A stretch of DNA of 64,000 nt from JADCRZ01 sp041751095. Its GTDB lineage: Bacteria; Bacteroidota; Bacteroidia; Chitinophagales; Chitinophagaceae. Below, piece by piece: positions 35,799 to 45,309 of this stretch (position 1 is the first letter of the stretch; each line of letters starts with the position of its first letter). The notes below the pieces were generated by a model. It had not been told where the DNA came from and did not search any database. It was given only the letters and a program-made list of their open reading frames with translations. Location: positions 1 through 64,000 of the forward strand of contig JBGSYC010000136.1 of assembly GCA_041751095.1 (NCBI GenBank), given 5' to 3'. Made by a program: the position numbers and the translations under genes.

Positions 35799-38015
35799 AT
35801 GAATATAATAGAAAAAAGGCCGGTTGGCACACTTGGCTATGGGTTTATACCGGCGCAATACCTGCCTGCAGGCAAAGATGAATACTATCTCAGGAATCTT
35901 CAGAACCGTAATGGCATTGAGTACAGAAAGCTTTCAGCATATGAAATAGAAGCGCTTGTGCGTAACCGCAATACATCTGACGACTGGAACAAATTGCTGG
36001 TTTCGGATGCTTTTAACCCCGAACTGGTGAAGAACTGCAAGTTTTATGGATTGGTTCGGATTGGAAAGCTTGAGCCGTATTATCTCGAATTCAATAATCT
36101 CCGCATGCCGGTGGGATTGTATAACAGCACGGTGATCAGTTGTGATGTTGGCGATAACGTGGTCATTGACAATGTTGATTACATTTCTCATTATGTTGTC
36201 GGAAACGATGTGATGATCGTAAATGTAAATGAACTGGCAACAACCGGGTATGCAAAATTCGGGAACGGAATTATTAAAGAAGGCGAACAGGAAAAAACCC
36301 GCATTTACCTTGAAATATGTAACGAAAACGGGGGAAGGAACATTATCCCGTTTGACGGTATGTTGCCCGGAGACGCATTTCTCTGGAGCCGTTACCGCGA
36401 TAACAAAGTTTTACAGCAGAAGCTTAAAGCGTTCACCGATAAAAAGTTTGATAAACGCCGGGGCTATTATGGAAAGATCGGAGACAGAACGGTGATAAAA
36501 AACTGCAAGATCCTGAAAGACGTCTGGATAGGGAGTGATGCTTACCTGAAGGGAGCCAACAAATTAAAAAATCTCACCATTAACTCGTCACCTGAGGCGA
36601 AATCCCAGATTGGTGAAGGTTGCGAAATTGTGAACGGAATTATCGGATACGGGTGCAGGATATTTTATGGTGTAAAAGCCGTCCGTTTCATCATGGCGTC
36701 TCATTCGCAGCTGAAATACGGGGCAAGGCTGATCAATTCTTACCTGGGAAACAACGCAACCATCTCGTGTTGCGAAGTATTGAATTCGCTTATCTTTCCG
36801 GCACATGAGCAGCATCACAACAACTCGTTTCTTTGTGCTGCTCTGGTAATGGGACAGAGCAACATAGCTGCCGGAGCTACCATTGGCTCTAATCATAATT
36901 CACGGAGCCCCGACGGAGAGATCATTGCCGGGCGGGGCTTCTGGCCGGGGCTTTGTGTAAGCCTGAAGCATAACTCAAAGTTTGCCTCGTTTTGCATTCT
37001 TTCGAAAGGCAATTATCCGGCTGAACTGAATATCCCCCTCCCGTTTGCTCTCGTTAGCAACGACGAAAGCAGGGATCAGCTTGTGGTAATGCCCGGATAC
37101 TGGTTTATGTATAACATGTATGCGCTTGCGAGAAACGCCTGGAAACATGTAGACAGAGACAAACGAAACGAGAGGATCCAGCATATCGAGTACGACTTCC
37201 TGGCTCCCGACACCATCAACGAAATGATCACAGCTCTTAGCCTGCTTAAAAAGTATTCAGGGATGGCTTATTACAAGCACCAGGGCCGGGTTCATGAAGC
37301 CACAGAACAGGACATTATTATTGCCGGAGAGCGCTTACTGGAAAACGAAGACCCGTTGATGAATGAGCTGGTTGTTATTGCAGAGGGTTTTGAACATTCA
37401 AACAGAAAAGTTGAACTGGTTAAAGTTCTCCCGTGCTACCATATCTACAAAAACATGGTAGCGTATCATGCAACATTGCAGCTGATCAGGAATCTTGAGT
37501 CTGACAGCATAACAAAGATTGAAGATCTTGTTTTAATGATCCCCTCAAAACCGGATACAGCAGCATGGTGCAATGTTGGCGGGCAGCTCATCCGGCAAAC
37601 GGATGTTGAAAAATGTGTAAATAATATACAATCCGGAACAATTGCCGGCTGGGACGACATCCACAACTTTTATATTAAACAGGCAAAATCATATGAACGC
37701 CAGAAATTCATACATGCGCTGGCAGCTTTAAACAAATTGTCTTCATTAAACTGGAAAAAAAACGCTAAGCAAATTCTTACACACTTATTGCACAAAAGCC
37801 TTCTTACCAAAGAATGGATATCACAAAATATTTTTGAGTCGAGAGCTAAAGACTACAGCAATCCATTCCGGAAAATGGTATATGAAAGTACGGAAGAAAT
37901 GAATATTGTTTTGGGGAAACTTGAAGACAACGCCTTTATTCAGCAGCAGTCAGAATCATTGAAAGCTTACAGAAAAAAAGTTTATGCTCTTGTGAAGCGG
38001 TTTGATTTGAAATGA
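35799..38015 (+). CDS. DUF4954 family protein with left-handed beta-helix region
   Basis: 738 residues from the ATG at 35799. The middle (about 110-400) shows hexapeptide-like rungs: NSTVISCDVGDNVVIDNVDYI, GDRTVIKNCKILKDVWIGSDAYL, GEGCEIVNGIIGYGCRIF and LGNNATISCCEVLNSLIF. This matches DUF4954 of Bacteroidota, whose fold resembles sugar-nucleotide transferases. The C-terminal 300 residues are helical. The role is unknown; the place beside glmS suggests amino-sugar or envelope metabolism, which is only inference. Confidence 0.85.
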   Translation: MNIIEKRPVGTLGYGFIPAQYLPAGKDEYYLRNLQNRNGIEYRKLSAYEIEALVRNRNTSDDWNKLLVSDAFNPELVKNCKFYGLVRIGKLEPYYLEFNNLRMPVGLYNSTVISCDVGDNVVIDNVDYISHYVVGNDVMIVNVNELATTGYAKFGNGIIKEGEQEKTRIYLEICNENGGRNIIPFDGMLPGDAFLWSRYRDNKVLQQKLKAFTDKKFDKRRGYYGKIGDRTVIKNCKILKDVWIGSDAYLKGANKLKNLTINSSPEAKSQIGEGCEIVNGIIGYGCRIFYGVKAVRFIMASHSQLKYGARLINSYLGNNATISCCEVLNSLIFPAHEQHHNNSFLCAALVMGQSNIAAGATIGSNHNSRSPDGEIIAGRGFWPGLCVSLKHNSKFASFCILSKGNYPAELNIPLPFALVSNDESRDQLVVMPGYWFMYNMYALARNAWKHVDRDKRNERIQHIEYDFLAPDTINEMITALSLLKKYSGMAYYKHQGRVHEATEQDIIIAGERLLENEDPLMNELVVIAEGFEHSNRKVELVKVLPCYHIYKNMVAYHATLQLIRNLESDSITKIEDLVLMIPSKPDTAAWCNVGGQLIRQTDVEKCVNNIQSGTIAGWDDIHNFYIKQAKSYERQKFIHALAALNKLSSLNWKKNAKQILTHLLHKSLLTKEWISQNIFESRAKDYSNPFRKMVYESTEEMNIVLGKLEDNAFIQQQSESLKAYRKKVYALVKRFDLK

Positions 38016-38059
38016 CCCCGGAGTGACGGGACATTTACACAAAATTATTATCTTGGGGT

Positions 38060-38284
38060 ATGATTAATGTAAGCATACGCCTGATAGGAGGCGATCTTGA
38101 TGGCCAGACGTATACAGCAAAGAATGGTGAAACAAGTGTACGCATTTACGGGAGTGATAAAAAAGATAATATAATCAGCGGTAATGTCAGCGCTGAGATG
38201 GCCAAAACGCCGGAAGGGAAATGGTACATATATGAGCAGGAAAGCGAAGGCTCAGACAGGTTCGTCTTTAAGCACACCGAATAA
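38060..38284 (+). CDS. Small conserved-looking hypothetical protein
   Basis: 74 residues, soluble, no signal peptide: MINVSIRLIGGDLDGQTY, then VRIYGSDKKDNIISGNV and WYIYEQESEGSDRFVFKHTE. The strand-rich pattern with an RLIGGDLDGQ start recalls small phage-derived or dockerin-like proteins, but I do not recognise a family. Codon usage and a clean ATG 45 bp after the DUF4954 stop codon support a real gene. Confidence 0.6.
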   Translation: MINVSIRLIGGDLDGQTYTAKNGETSVRIYGSDKKDNIISGNVSAEMAKTPEGKWYIYEQESEGSDRFVFKHTE

Positions 38285-38397
38285 GTGCCGGTAAGTTCTG
38301 ACGCTTCGCACCTGAATGTTTGTTATGGAGTTCGTTCAGGTATATGCACGAGGATTGATCAATTTTTTCACAGCGGATATATCATCAGGCTCAGAGC

Positions 38398-41328
38398 TTA
38401 CCGGTATTCTGGCAACAGTGCATCCCATAAAATCTCTACCGGGTGATGGGCCAGCCTTTTCGTGCCGTCTTTTATCTGGTGCCTGCATGATGTGCCAGCT
38501 GCCGCAATTAACACCTGTGATGAAAGGTTTCGGATGGCAGGAAAGAGTACCAGTTCTCCGATCTGTTGCGACACGTCGTAATGCTCAGCTTCATACCCAA
38601 AGGAACCGGCCATACCGCAACAACCGGAAGGAATAACCTGTACGGTATAGTTTTCAGGAAGGCTAAGCATGGCACTGCTGTAATGCAAAGCAGATAAAAC
38701 CTTCTGGTAACAATGGCCATGCAAAGCAATCGTTCGCCTTACTTTTGTGAATATGTTTTTTGGTAACCTGCCTTTTCCCGCTTCGTTGGCTATGAATTCT
38801 TCAATGGTGTAAGTATGCTGAGCGAGCCTTGAGGCTTTTTCTTTATCTTTAACGCCTGCCAGGTCAACGTATTCATCCCTGAAAGTAAGAATGGCAGAAG
38901 GTTCTATTCCTACCAGTGGAACGTCTTCACTTACCTTATTGCCCAGCAGGTCAATATTCTTTTTGGCAATTTGCGCCGCCTTTTTTACCATCCCTTTTGA
39001 AAGATAGCTCCGCCCGCTTTCAGCATGCTCCGGAATATCAACCTGGTAACCTAATGCTTCCAGTAATAAGATCGCTTTTTTCCCGATCTCTACATCAAGA
39101 TAATTGCTGAATTCATCACAAAAGAAATTTACTTTTTTTGTTCTCTTCCCGGCTTTTACCTTCCGGTTGCGGTGCCATCGCTTTAAGGTAGTACCCGGTA
39201 ATAATGGCATGCTTCTGCGGGGATGAAAGCCAACAGCCCTGTTGGCAGTTTCCCGGAGAAAATCGTTTTTATAAATAGCGTTGTAAGCCCATGGAAATTT
39301 CGATGCCAGCTTCATCTGTTTTGCGAAATTGCCGATAAGTTTCGTTCGCAATGGGATGCCATTTTTATCGTGGTATTGCTGAAGAAATTCCGCTTTCATT
39401 TTCGTTATGTCCACACCTGTAGGACATTCAGTTTTGCAACCTTTGCAACTCAGGCACAGATCCATCACTTCCCTGATCTCCCCGTGGTTCAAAGGTTCCA
39501 CGTCCCCGGCATTGCTTAAAAACTGCCGCAATACGTTGGCGCGTGCCCGGGTTGTATCTTTTTCATTGCGGGTGGCCATATAGCTCGGGCACATCATTCC
39601 GCCACCCAAATGGCTCCTTCTGCAGTCACCCGAACCTGAACATCTTTCAGCAAGCCTTAATATGCCTCCATTGCCGGAAAAGTCAAATGTTGTTTTATGA
39701 TCCGGCGCATGCCTGCCTGCCTGTACCCTGAGGTTTGAATCCATAGGCGGCGCACCGGTGATCTTTCCGCTGTTAAAAATGTTGTGCGGATCAAAAAGTT
39801 CTTTGACGCGTTTGAACAGTTGATAACCATCTTCACCAACTACCGTTGAAATATATTCACCCCGCAAACGCCCATCGCCATGCTCACCTGACAGGGAACC
39901 TTTATACTTCTTTACCACATCAACAGTGTCTGCAAGTATCTTTCTGAATAGAACGAGGCCTTCTTCAGACTTTAAATTAATCATCGGCTCTACGTGTAGT
40001 TCTCCCGCTCCCGCATGAGCGTAATAAGAAGCATTTACCCCGTATTTATGAAGTATCGTTTGTACGTCACCGATATACCCGGGTAATTCATCGGGCGAAA
40101 CGGCACAATCTTCTATCAGATTTACCGGCTGCGTATCTCCGTCAAGATTACGCAATAACCCCAACCCCGCTTTTCTGACATCCCAGGCAAATTTTGCTTC
40201 TTCGTTGTATAATATGGGAAAAGCATACCCCAGCCCCGCCTGCCGAAGGTCGTTGATCAACTGCTCAGACCAGGCCGCTACAATATCTCTGGAATCTGCC
40301 ATAAACTCCACCATTAACATAGCAGCAGGGTCACCTTCGATGAAATAAGCATTCCTGCTATATTCAGGGTGAGCCAACGTAAATTGTAATATGTACCGGT
40401 CAACAAGTTCTGAGGCCATCGGCTTGCGTTTAAGCGCCACTATGTTAGCCTGCAATGCGTCCTGTAAAGAATTGAAATGGATACAAACAAGTGCAATTTC
40501 CTTTGGTGGCAGATCGATCAGCCGCAGCTTGACTTCCGTTATAAATGTTAACGTTCCTTCGGAACCGGCTATCAGCTTACAAAGGTTAAACGGTTCACCG
40601 GATGAAGTAAACGGCTGCATCCGGATCATGCTGTCCAGCGCGTATCCCGTGTTTCTTCTTACTACCGTATCCTTCGGAAACTGATCCCTGATAATTTGCT
40701 GACTGGACTGGTCTGTAAGTAATTTCACCAGCCCCAGGTAAATTTCTTTTTTAAAACCACTGTGAGAAGGATGATCCGGCCTTTCTTCTTTAAAAATAAC
40801 TTCGGAACCATCACTCATCAGTGCAGTGACTTCCAGAAGATTTTCACGAACAGAACCCCATACAATACTGTGTAAACCACAGGAATTATTCCCAACCATC
40901 CCCCCAATCATCGCCCTGCTGGCGGTGGAAGTTTCCGGCCCGAACATCAGCCCATGCTTGCGCAGGGAAAGGTTAAGATCATCTCTTATCACCCCCGGCT
41001 GAACCTTCACCCACTTCTCCATTACATTTATCTCCTTAACCTGGTTAAAATGTTTCGAGATATCCACAACAATACCGTTTCCCACTACCTGCCCTGCCAG
41101 AGAAGTTCCTGCCGCCCTTGGAATCAGGGTTATTTTTTGTTTGAGGGCAAATGAAATTAACAGCCTGATATCATCTGCATTTTTCGGAAGGGCAACAGCT
41201 AAAGGCTTCTCCTGGTAAACGGAAGCATCCGTTGAGTACGCAAGCAGTTGTGCATTGTGTTCGGGCGTCGAATGATAATATAACAAACCCTCCATGCTAT
41301 CAGCCAGGTTATTCAATTCACTATTCAT
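38398..41328 (-). CDS. FAD- and Fe-S-dependent oxidoreductase (D-lactate dehydrogenase-like fusion)
   Basis: 976 residues. Fusion of a GlcD-type FAD module and a GlpC-type Fe-S module: FAD_binding_4 about 40-190 (RAAGTSLAGQVVGNGIVVD), FAD-oxidase C about 260-530 with GEHGDGRLRG near 481-490, Fe-S cysteines C563, C569, C580 and C625, C628, C631, C635 (CLSCKGCKTECP), and a CCG region ending PSGCCGMAGSFGYE near 930. Relatives (YdiJ-like) oxidise D-lactate or D-2-hydroxyacids at the membrane and pass electrons to quinone. All cofactor motifs are intact. Confidence 0.92.
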   Translation of the reverse strand: MNSELNNLADSMEGLLYYHSTPEHNAQLLAYSTDASVYQEKPLAVALPKNADDIRLLISFALKQKITLIPRAAGTSLAGQVVGNGIVVDISKHFNQVKEINVMEKWVKVQPGVIRDDLNLSLRKHGLMFGPETSTASRAMIGGMVGNNSCGLHSIVWGSVRENLLEVTALMSDGSEVIFKEERPDHPSHSGFKKEIYLGLVKLLTDQSSQQIIRDQFPKDTVVRRNTGYALDSMIRMQPFTSSGEPFNLCKLIAGSEGTLTFITEVKLRLIDLPPKEIALVCIHFNSLQDALQANIVALKRKPMASELVDRYILQFTLAHPEYSRNAYFIEGDPAAMLMVEFMADSRDIVAAWSEQLINDLRQAGLGYAFPILYNEEAKFAWDVRKAGLGLLRNLDGDTQPVNLIEDCAVSPDELPGYIGDVQTILHKYGVNASYYAHAGAGELHVEPMINLKSEEGLVLFRKILADTVDVVKKYKGSLSGEHGDGRLRGEYISTVVGEDGYQLFKRVKELFDPHNIFNSGKITGAPPMDSNLRVQAGRHAPDHKTTFDFSGNGGILRLAERCSGSGDCRRSHLGGGMMCPSYMATRNEKDTTRARANVLRQFLSNAGDVEPLNHGEIREVMDLCLSCKGCKTECPTGVDITKMKAEFLQQYHDKNGIPLRTKLIGNFAKQMKLASKFPWAYNAIYKNDFLRETANRAVGFHPRRSMPLLPGTTLKRWHRNRKVKAGKRTKKVNFFCDEFSNYLDVEIGKKAILLLEALGYQVDIPEHAESGRSYLSKGMVKKAAQIAKKNIDLLGNKVSEDVPLVGIEPSAILTFRDEYVDLAGVKDKEKASRLAQHTYTIEEFIANEAGKGRLPKNIFTKVRRTIALHGHCYQKVLSALHYSSAMLSLPENYTVQVIPSGCCGMAGSFGYEAEHYDVSQQIGELVLFPAIRNLSSQVLIAAAGTSCRHQIKDGTKRLAHHPVEILWDALLPEYR

Positions 41329-41682
41329 AGATCAACTTCATTTCTAAAATTAAATTAAAGCTAACACAATTGAATTTCTTGTTTCAATCTGGGTAAGCTT
41401 TTCCTGTCACCCTAACGGCTTACATTGGATTTCATTAACGGGTATGCCTGCCCGGTACGCAAAGCTTTCATTTCCATCAGGCGTTCTTACCGTGGATGTA
41501 TACAATTTGGGAGCGCATATCTGCTTTTAAAATTGTTTGCTGAAAAGTTAAACAAATACCTATGTGATCCGGCCTGTGCCAGGCAGGCATTATAAAGATC
41601 AGTTGTCAATCAGCCGGACAGGTTTCAAATTACAAAAAATTTAAATGGCACAATATTTATACATATAGTAAAAAATAAACCA
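41329..41682. other. Intergenic region, 354 bp, nothing recognised
   Basis: Divergent promoter region between the FAD/Fe-S oxidoreductase and the TerB-like gene. It is AT-rich toward the right. No tRNA, riboswitch, terminator or repeat was recognised, and no good TAnnTTTG box was found. Confidence 0.5.
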
Positions 41683-42411
41683 ATGCAAAACTCAGAAACA
41701 ATCCTTCAGGGAGAGTCCGATATTGAAAAGGGCGCTTACCTGGGAGCAATTGCCTCGATTGCAACAGCTGACAGGCAGGCTTCACCGGAAGAAATTGAAT
41801 ACATTGCCGCGCTTTGTGATTCGGCCTCTCTTTCTCCGGAACAAAAGGAGGTTGTTATACAAGCTGCCACGGAAAGTTCGGATGATGATCTTACGCGATG
41901 CCTTGATGTGCTAAAAATAAGTAACTTAAAATTTTCATTGTTAGCTGACCTTATGGCTTTCGCAAAAGCTGATAATGATTACTCGGAAGCAGAACAACAA
42001 AGCATTAAAAAGATAGCACAGTACCTCCAGATTGACCAGCAGCAGGTGTCATTGCTTGATCACTTTGCAGATAAAGCAACTACTTCAGCCAGTACGCCGG
42101 AACAGGTATCAAGCCCTGATTTCCTGTCTTCACTTGGCATAAAAGATAAGTTGCAAAGTGCGGGCATAAATGGAAACGGCCTTTTGAAAGGTTTGCTTGG
42201 AATTGCAGGACCAATGATACTTGCTAAAATGGTGACTGGTGGTTTGAACAGGAACAGAAGGTCTTCCGGGATGTTTGGCGGCGGATCAGGGATGTTGGGC
42301 GGCGGAGGGTTTTCCGGGGGTGGGCTCGGATCTATTATCGGAATGTTAAGCGGAGGGCGGGGAATGCGTAGCTCCGGCGGACTTCTTTCACGAATATTGG
42401 GAGGCAGATAA
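41683..42411 (+). CDS. TerB-like protein with glycine-rich tail
   Basis: 242 residues. N-terminal TerB-like helical domain about 15-125 (AIASIATADRQASPEEIEYIAALCD, FAKADNDYSEAEQQSIKKIA), then a linker, a short hydrophobic segment (LLKGLLGIAGPMILAKMV, about 165-183), and a Gly/Met/Arg-rich tail (MFGGGSGMLGGGGFSGGGLG). TerB domains occur in stress and tellurite-resistance systems and bind divalent metal. The tail may be disordered. First gene of a four-gene run. Confidence 0.75.
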   Translation: MQNSETILQGESDIEKGAYLGAIASIATADRQASPEEIEYIAALCDSASLSPEQKEVVIQAATESSDDDLTRCLDVLKISNLKFSLLADLMAFAKADNDYSEAEQQSIKKIAQYLQIDQQQVSLLDHFADKATTSASTPEQVSSPDFLSSLGIKDKLQSAGINGNGLLKGLLGIAGPMILAKMVTGGLNRNRRSSGMFGGGSGMLGGGGFSGGGLGSIIGMLSGGRGMRSSGGLLSRILGGR

Positions 42412-42422
42412 AAAATTTAGCC

Positions 42423-42761
42423 ATGAGCCTCATCTTACAGTTACTTATAAACGCGGCCGTATTACTCTTATTAGCCAGGGTAATGCCTACCGTCAAAATC
42501 CGAAACTATGGCACGGCTATAGCAGTTGCACTGGTAATAGGCATACTGAATGTTACCATAGGTTTTTTATTACGGCTTCCGTTAAACCTGATTACACTTG
42601 GCTTTTTATCGTTTTTCGTAAGGCTCCTGGTAACAGCTATCGTCATAAAAATTGCTGATAAATTTTTTACAGGATTCGAAGTGCAAACATTCTCCGCGGC
42701 TGTCATCATTGCTTGTGTAATGGCAGTTGCGGGAACTTTACTTTCAAACTTTTGGTATTAA
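42423..42761 (+). CDS. Phage holin-family (PF04020) four-TM membrane protein
   Basis: 112 residues, almost all hydrophobic, with four membrane segments: about 3-20, 30-52, 55-80 and 88-108. It matches the Mycobact_4TM/holin-like family PF04020 (RNYGTAIAVALVIGILNVTIG and the LPLNLITLGFLSFF motif). These are chromosomal proteins of unknown function; no lysis role is implied. It starts 11 bp after the TerB-like gene. Confidence 0.85.
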   Translation: MSLILQLLINAAVLLLLARVMPTVKIRNYGTAIAVALVIGILNVTIGFLLRLPLNLITLGFLSFFVRLLVTAIVIKIADKFFTGFEVQTFSAAVIIACVMAVAGTLLSNFWY

Positions 42762-42784
42762 AAAAATAAAAAACAACACTAACT

Positions 42785-43288
42785 ATGAAACCGTTCCAAC
42801 TAAAGCTTTTAATGTTAAGCCTGGTTTGTTTGTCAGCCCTTGAATTTTCTTCCTGCAAAAGCAAACCCAAAGACAGCGACCTTCAGGCAAGTTTCAATGA
42901 GAAAGCACGGTCGGATGCTCAAATGTCGAATATTACCGCTACTGCGTCCGAGGGCGTTATCACTTTGAATGGCGAATGCCCCGATCCAAATTGTAAATCC
43001 AATGCAGAGCAAGCTGCCAGGGACATCAAAGGGGTTACTTCAGTGGTAAACAATATTACTATTGCACCACCACCCTCCCCGGTTCCTGCACCAGAGATAG
43101 CAACAAATGATGCGTTATCAACCGGCGTCAGAGATGCGGTGAAAGATCATCCCGGCGTGAAAGCTGAAGTCACTAATAATGAGATCTACCTCACAGGTGA
43201 AATCAAACGTTCAGACTTACCGGCACTTATGCAAAAGCTGAGCTCACTTAACGCGAAGAAGATCAATAATAATTTAACCATCAAATAA
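42785..43288 (+). CDS. BON-domain lipoprotein
   Basis: 167 residues. Lipoprotein signal peptide with lipobox FSSC (about 22-25), then two BON domains: about 33-92 (ITATASEGVITLNGECPD...NNITI) and about 108-167 (VKAEVTNNEIYLTGEI...NNLTIK), separated by a proline-rich linker (APPPSPVPAPE). BON domains bind lipid surfaces and occur in OsmY-type envelope-stress proteins. It is the third gene of the run and starts 23 bp after its neighbour. Confidence 0.9.
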   Translation: MKPFQLKLLMLSLVCLSALEFSSCKSKPKDSDLQASFNEKARSDAQMSNITATASEGVITLNGECPDPNCKSNAEQAARDIKGVTSVVNNITIAPPPSPVPAPEIATNDALSTGVRDAVKDHPGVKAEVTNNEIYLTGEIKRSDLPALMQKLSSLNAKKINNNLTIK

Positions 43289-43305
43289 ATTGGAGGATTA
43301 CGATC

Positions 43306-43725
43306 ATGGCATTACAGGAAAAATACAGGCAACTGATTGACGCTTCTAAAACCGCAGGCATAAGCAATCTTAAGGTGAGGGAACAGGACAACATATTGTA
43401 TATAGATGGTGAAGCCCCAAACGGGCAGACAAAAGACAAGCTTTGGGATATTTACGCAAAGATTGATCCCGACTTCCAGGCAGGGGATCTGATAATGGAT
43501 ATCAACGTTACCGCAAGTGCGCCGGGCACCAGGGCAAAGGTTGTTACAGAATCATCAAACCTTAATATAAGGAAAGGGCCGGGAACCGATCAGCCCATTG
43601 CCGGAAAAGCAGCACACAATGAAATAGTTACAATTGTCAGCCAGACAAGTGACCAGTGGTGGCTGATCAGAACGGATAAAGGAGTGGAAGGCTACGCGTA
43701 TGCGCAATACCTGTCACCCCAATAA
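43306..43725 (+). CDS. BON-like plus SH3b protein
   Basis: 139 residues. N-terminal BON-like strands (NLKVREQDNILYIDGEAP, about 20-40) and a C-terminal bacterial SH3 domain about 78-137 (SSNLNIRKGPGTDQPIAGKA, DQWWLIRTDKGVEGYAYAQYL). SH3b domains bind peptidoglycan or peptides. No signal peptide, so it may be cytoplasmic or reach the envelope by another route. A clear Shine-Dalgarno GGAGG lies at 43292-43296, unusual for this phylum. A bulged hairpin (43723-43747) overlaps the stop codon but lacks a T run. Confidence 0.8.
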   Translation: MALQEKYRQLIDASKTAGISNLKVREQDNILYIDGEAPNGQTKDKLWDIYAKIDPDFQAGDLIMDINVTASAPGTRAKVVTESSNLNIRKGPGTDQPIAGKAAHNEIVTIVSQTSDQWWLIRTDKGVEGYAYAQYLSPQ

Positions 43726-44210
43726 CTGCTATAGCCATAGCCAGTTACTGGTAGTGCTCGGTATTCGTTGAAGCCGGCTTCTCATTATTGTAAACTTTGC
43801 ACCAATCATCCCGGAGGCTCGGGTTAATGATCAAAGCTTACCTTTTGCCGATATAAGAGGTGGCTGCGCGGCTTTACTAACAACCCGGCCTGATGAATCG
43901 GTTTGACTGCGAAGCAAAAAGAATGGAGGAAACGCAGAAAGAATTTTGAAATTTGCGATCACCACCAGCCGTGCAGGGTTGTAAAGACGTGATGGGTTGT
44001 TAAGGAAGAAATTGGTGAGGATGGCCAGGCTTAGAATCATTAATTTCATAAATGCAGCGTAAGGTTCTGCGTCTTGGAAACCACCACCATGCCAATGCGT
44101 AGCATCCTCTGTGCCAACTAATTACACAAGGGATGTTCCCCGGATTTTCCCATTTCCGGAGAGTTATTCCGGGCAAAGCAGATCAAATATTTTCCTGAAT
44201 ATATTTCCGT
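43726..44210. other. Intergenic region, 485 bp
   Basis: An imperfect hairpin at 43723-43747 (TAACTGCTAT paired with ATAGCCAGTTA, one bulge) lies at the stop of the SH3b gene. The rest has no recognised element. A 72-codon minus-strand frame at 43831-44049 has a hydrophobic start but no family resemblance, so I do not call it. Confidence 0.45.
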
Positions 44211-45107
44211 ATGAACTACCGGCCACTTGGAAGATCATCCCTCAACATCAGTGAAATCGGTTTTGGATGCATGTCGTTGACTAACGATGATCATAGTAAC
44301 GCGGCTTTACTGAATAAGGCCTTTGAGCTCGGCATCAACTTCTATGATACTGCTGACATATACCAGGAAGGAGCGAATGAAATCACCTTAGGGAAATTTT
44401 TGAAAGGAAAGCGTGAAAAGGTAACCATTGCTACAAAGGGCGGCAACCAGCTTCGTGAAGGCGGAAAAGGCTGGGACTGGAATCCGCGAAAGGAGTATCT
44501 GTTAACGGCTATCGACAAAAGCCTCCGGCGTCTGGGAACTGATTATATCGACCTGTACCAGCTTCATGGAGGCACTATGGAAGATCCAATCGATGAGACA
44601 ATAGAGGTCTTTGAAAGCCTGCTCAAATCAGGAAAGATCCGCTTTTATGGTATTTCATCGATCCGGCCCCAGGTTATCCGGGAATATGCCCGGCGGTCAA
44701 ACATCGTTAGCGTCATGATGCAGTACAGTTTACTGGACAGACGCCCGGAAGAAAGTTCGCTATCTCACCTCCATGAGCTAAATATTGGTGTACTTGCACG
44801 GGGTACCCTGGCAAAAGGTTTGCTCGTAAATAAGGATGCGGCTGAATATCTCGACTACAGTCCTGAGCAGGTTGACCATGCAGCGAGGGTGGTTTCGTCC
44901 TTAACAAACCCCGCCCGAACCGCCTCCCATGTTGCTATAGGTTTCGTACTCCGGCATCCGGCAGTTACTTCCGCCGTAGCAGGGATCAGAACGCGGGAGC
45001 ATTTGTCTGATCTCGGTAGTTTTGACACCTCGTCATCTTTAACACCACAGGAGGCAGCCATTTTACGCCTTTCGTTACCTGTAAATTATTATAAAGACCA
45101 CCGGTAG
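44211..45107 (+). CDS. Aldo/keto reductase
   Basis: 298 residues, TIM-barrel NADPH-dependent aldo/keto reductase. Catalytic tetrad: Asp and Tyr in FYDTADIYQEG (about 44-54), Lys in VTIATKGG (about 73-80) and His in DLYQLHGG (about 114-121). The cofactor tail AGIRTREHLSDL is near 265. Length and motifs match the YdhF/YghZ-like group; the substrate is not known. It has its own upstream gap. Confidence 0.92.
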   Translation: MNYRPLGRSSLNISEIGFGCMSLTNDDHSNAALLNKAFELGINFYDTADIYQEGANEITLGKFLKGKREKVTIATKGGNQLREGGKGWDWNPRKEYLLTAIDKSLRRLGTDYIDLYQLHGGTMEDPIDETIEVFESLLKSGKIRFYGISSIRPQVIREYARRSNIVSVMMQYSLLDRRPEESSLSHLHELNIGVLARGTLAKGLLVNKDAAEYLDYSPEQVDHAARVVSSLTNPARTASHVAIGFVLRHPAVTSAVAGIRTREHLSDLGSFDTSSSLTPQEAAILRLSLPVNYYKDHR

Positions 45108-45309
45108 TGCCTAATGAGTATGCCACCACAGCTGCGTTTTTTTGAGGCCGTCGGTAAAGAGAAAAAAAACTCTTCCAAATAACGATGTTGGTGCAGCAAA
45201 ATAAAATCGACTATTGTCATATTACCGTACATCATAATTAACATAGATTTGTTAATTGTTTTTATAGCATATTTAAGACAATATCTTTCACCTATTTAAA
45301 CGATTGCCA

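Noticed and set aside
41329..41682. tRNA or riboswitch in the long divergent gap
   Set aside because: I looked for the TTCRA T-loop with matching stems here and in the other gaps and found none.
42423..42761. Holin, hence prophage
   Set aside because: PF04020 members are common chromosomal membrane proteins, and no phage structural or lysis gene is near.
43831..44049. 72-codon minus-strand frame starting MKLMILSLAIL
   Set aside because: The first 16 residues are hydrophobic, but the rest has no signal-peptide cleavage, motif or family resemblance. It could be real; evidence is too thin.
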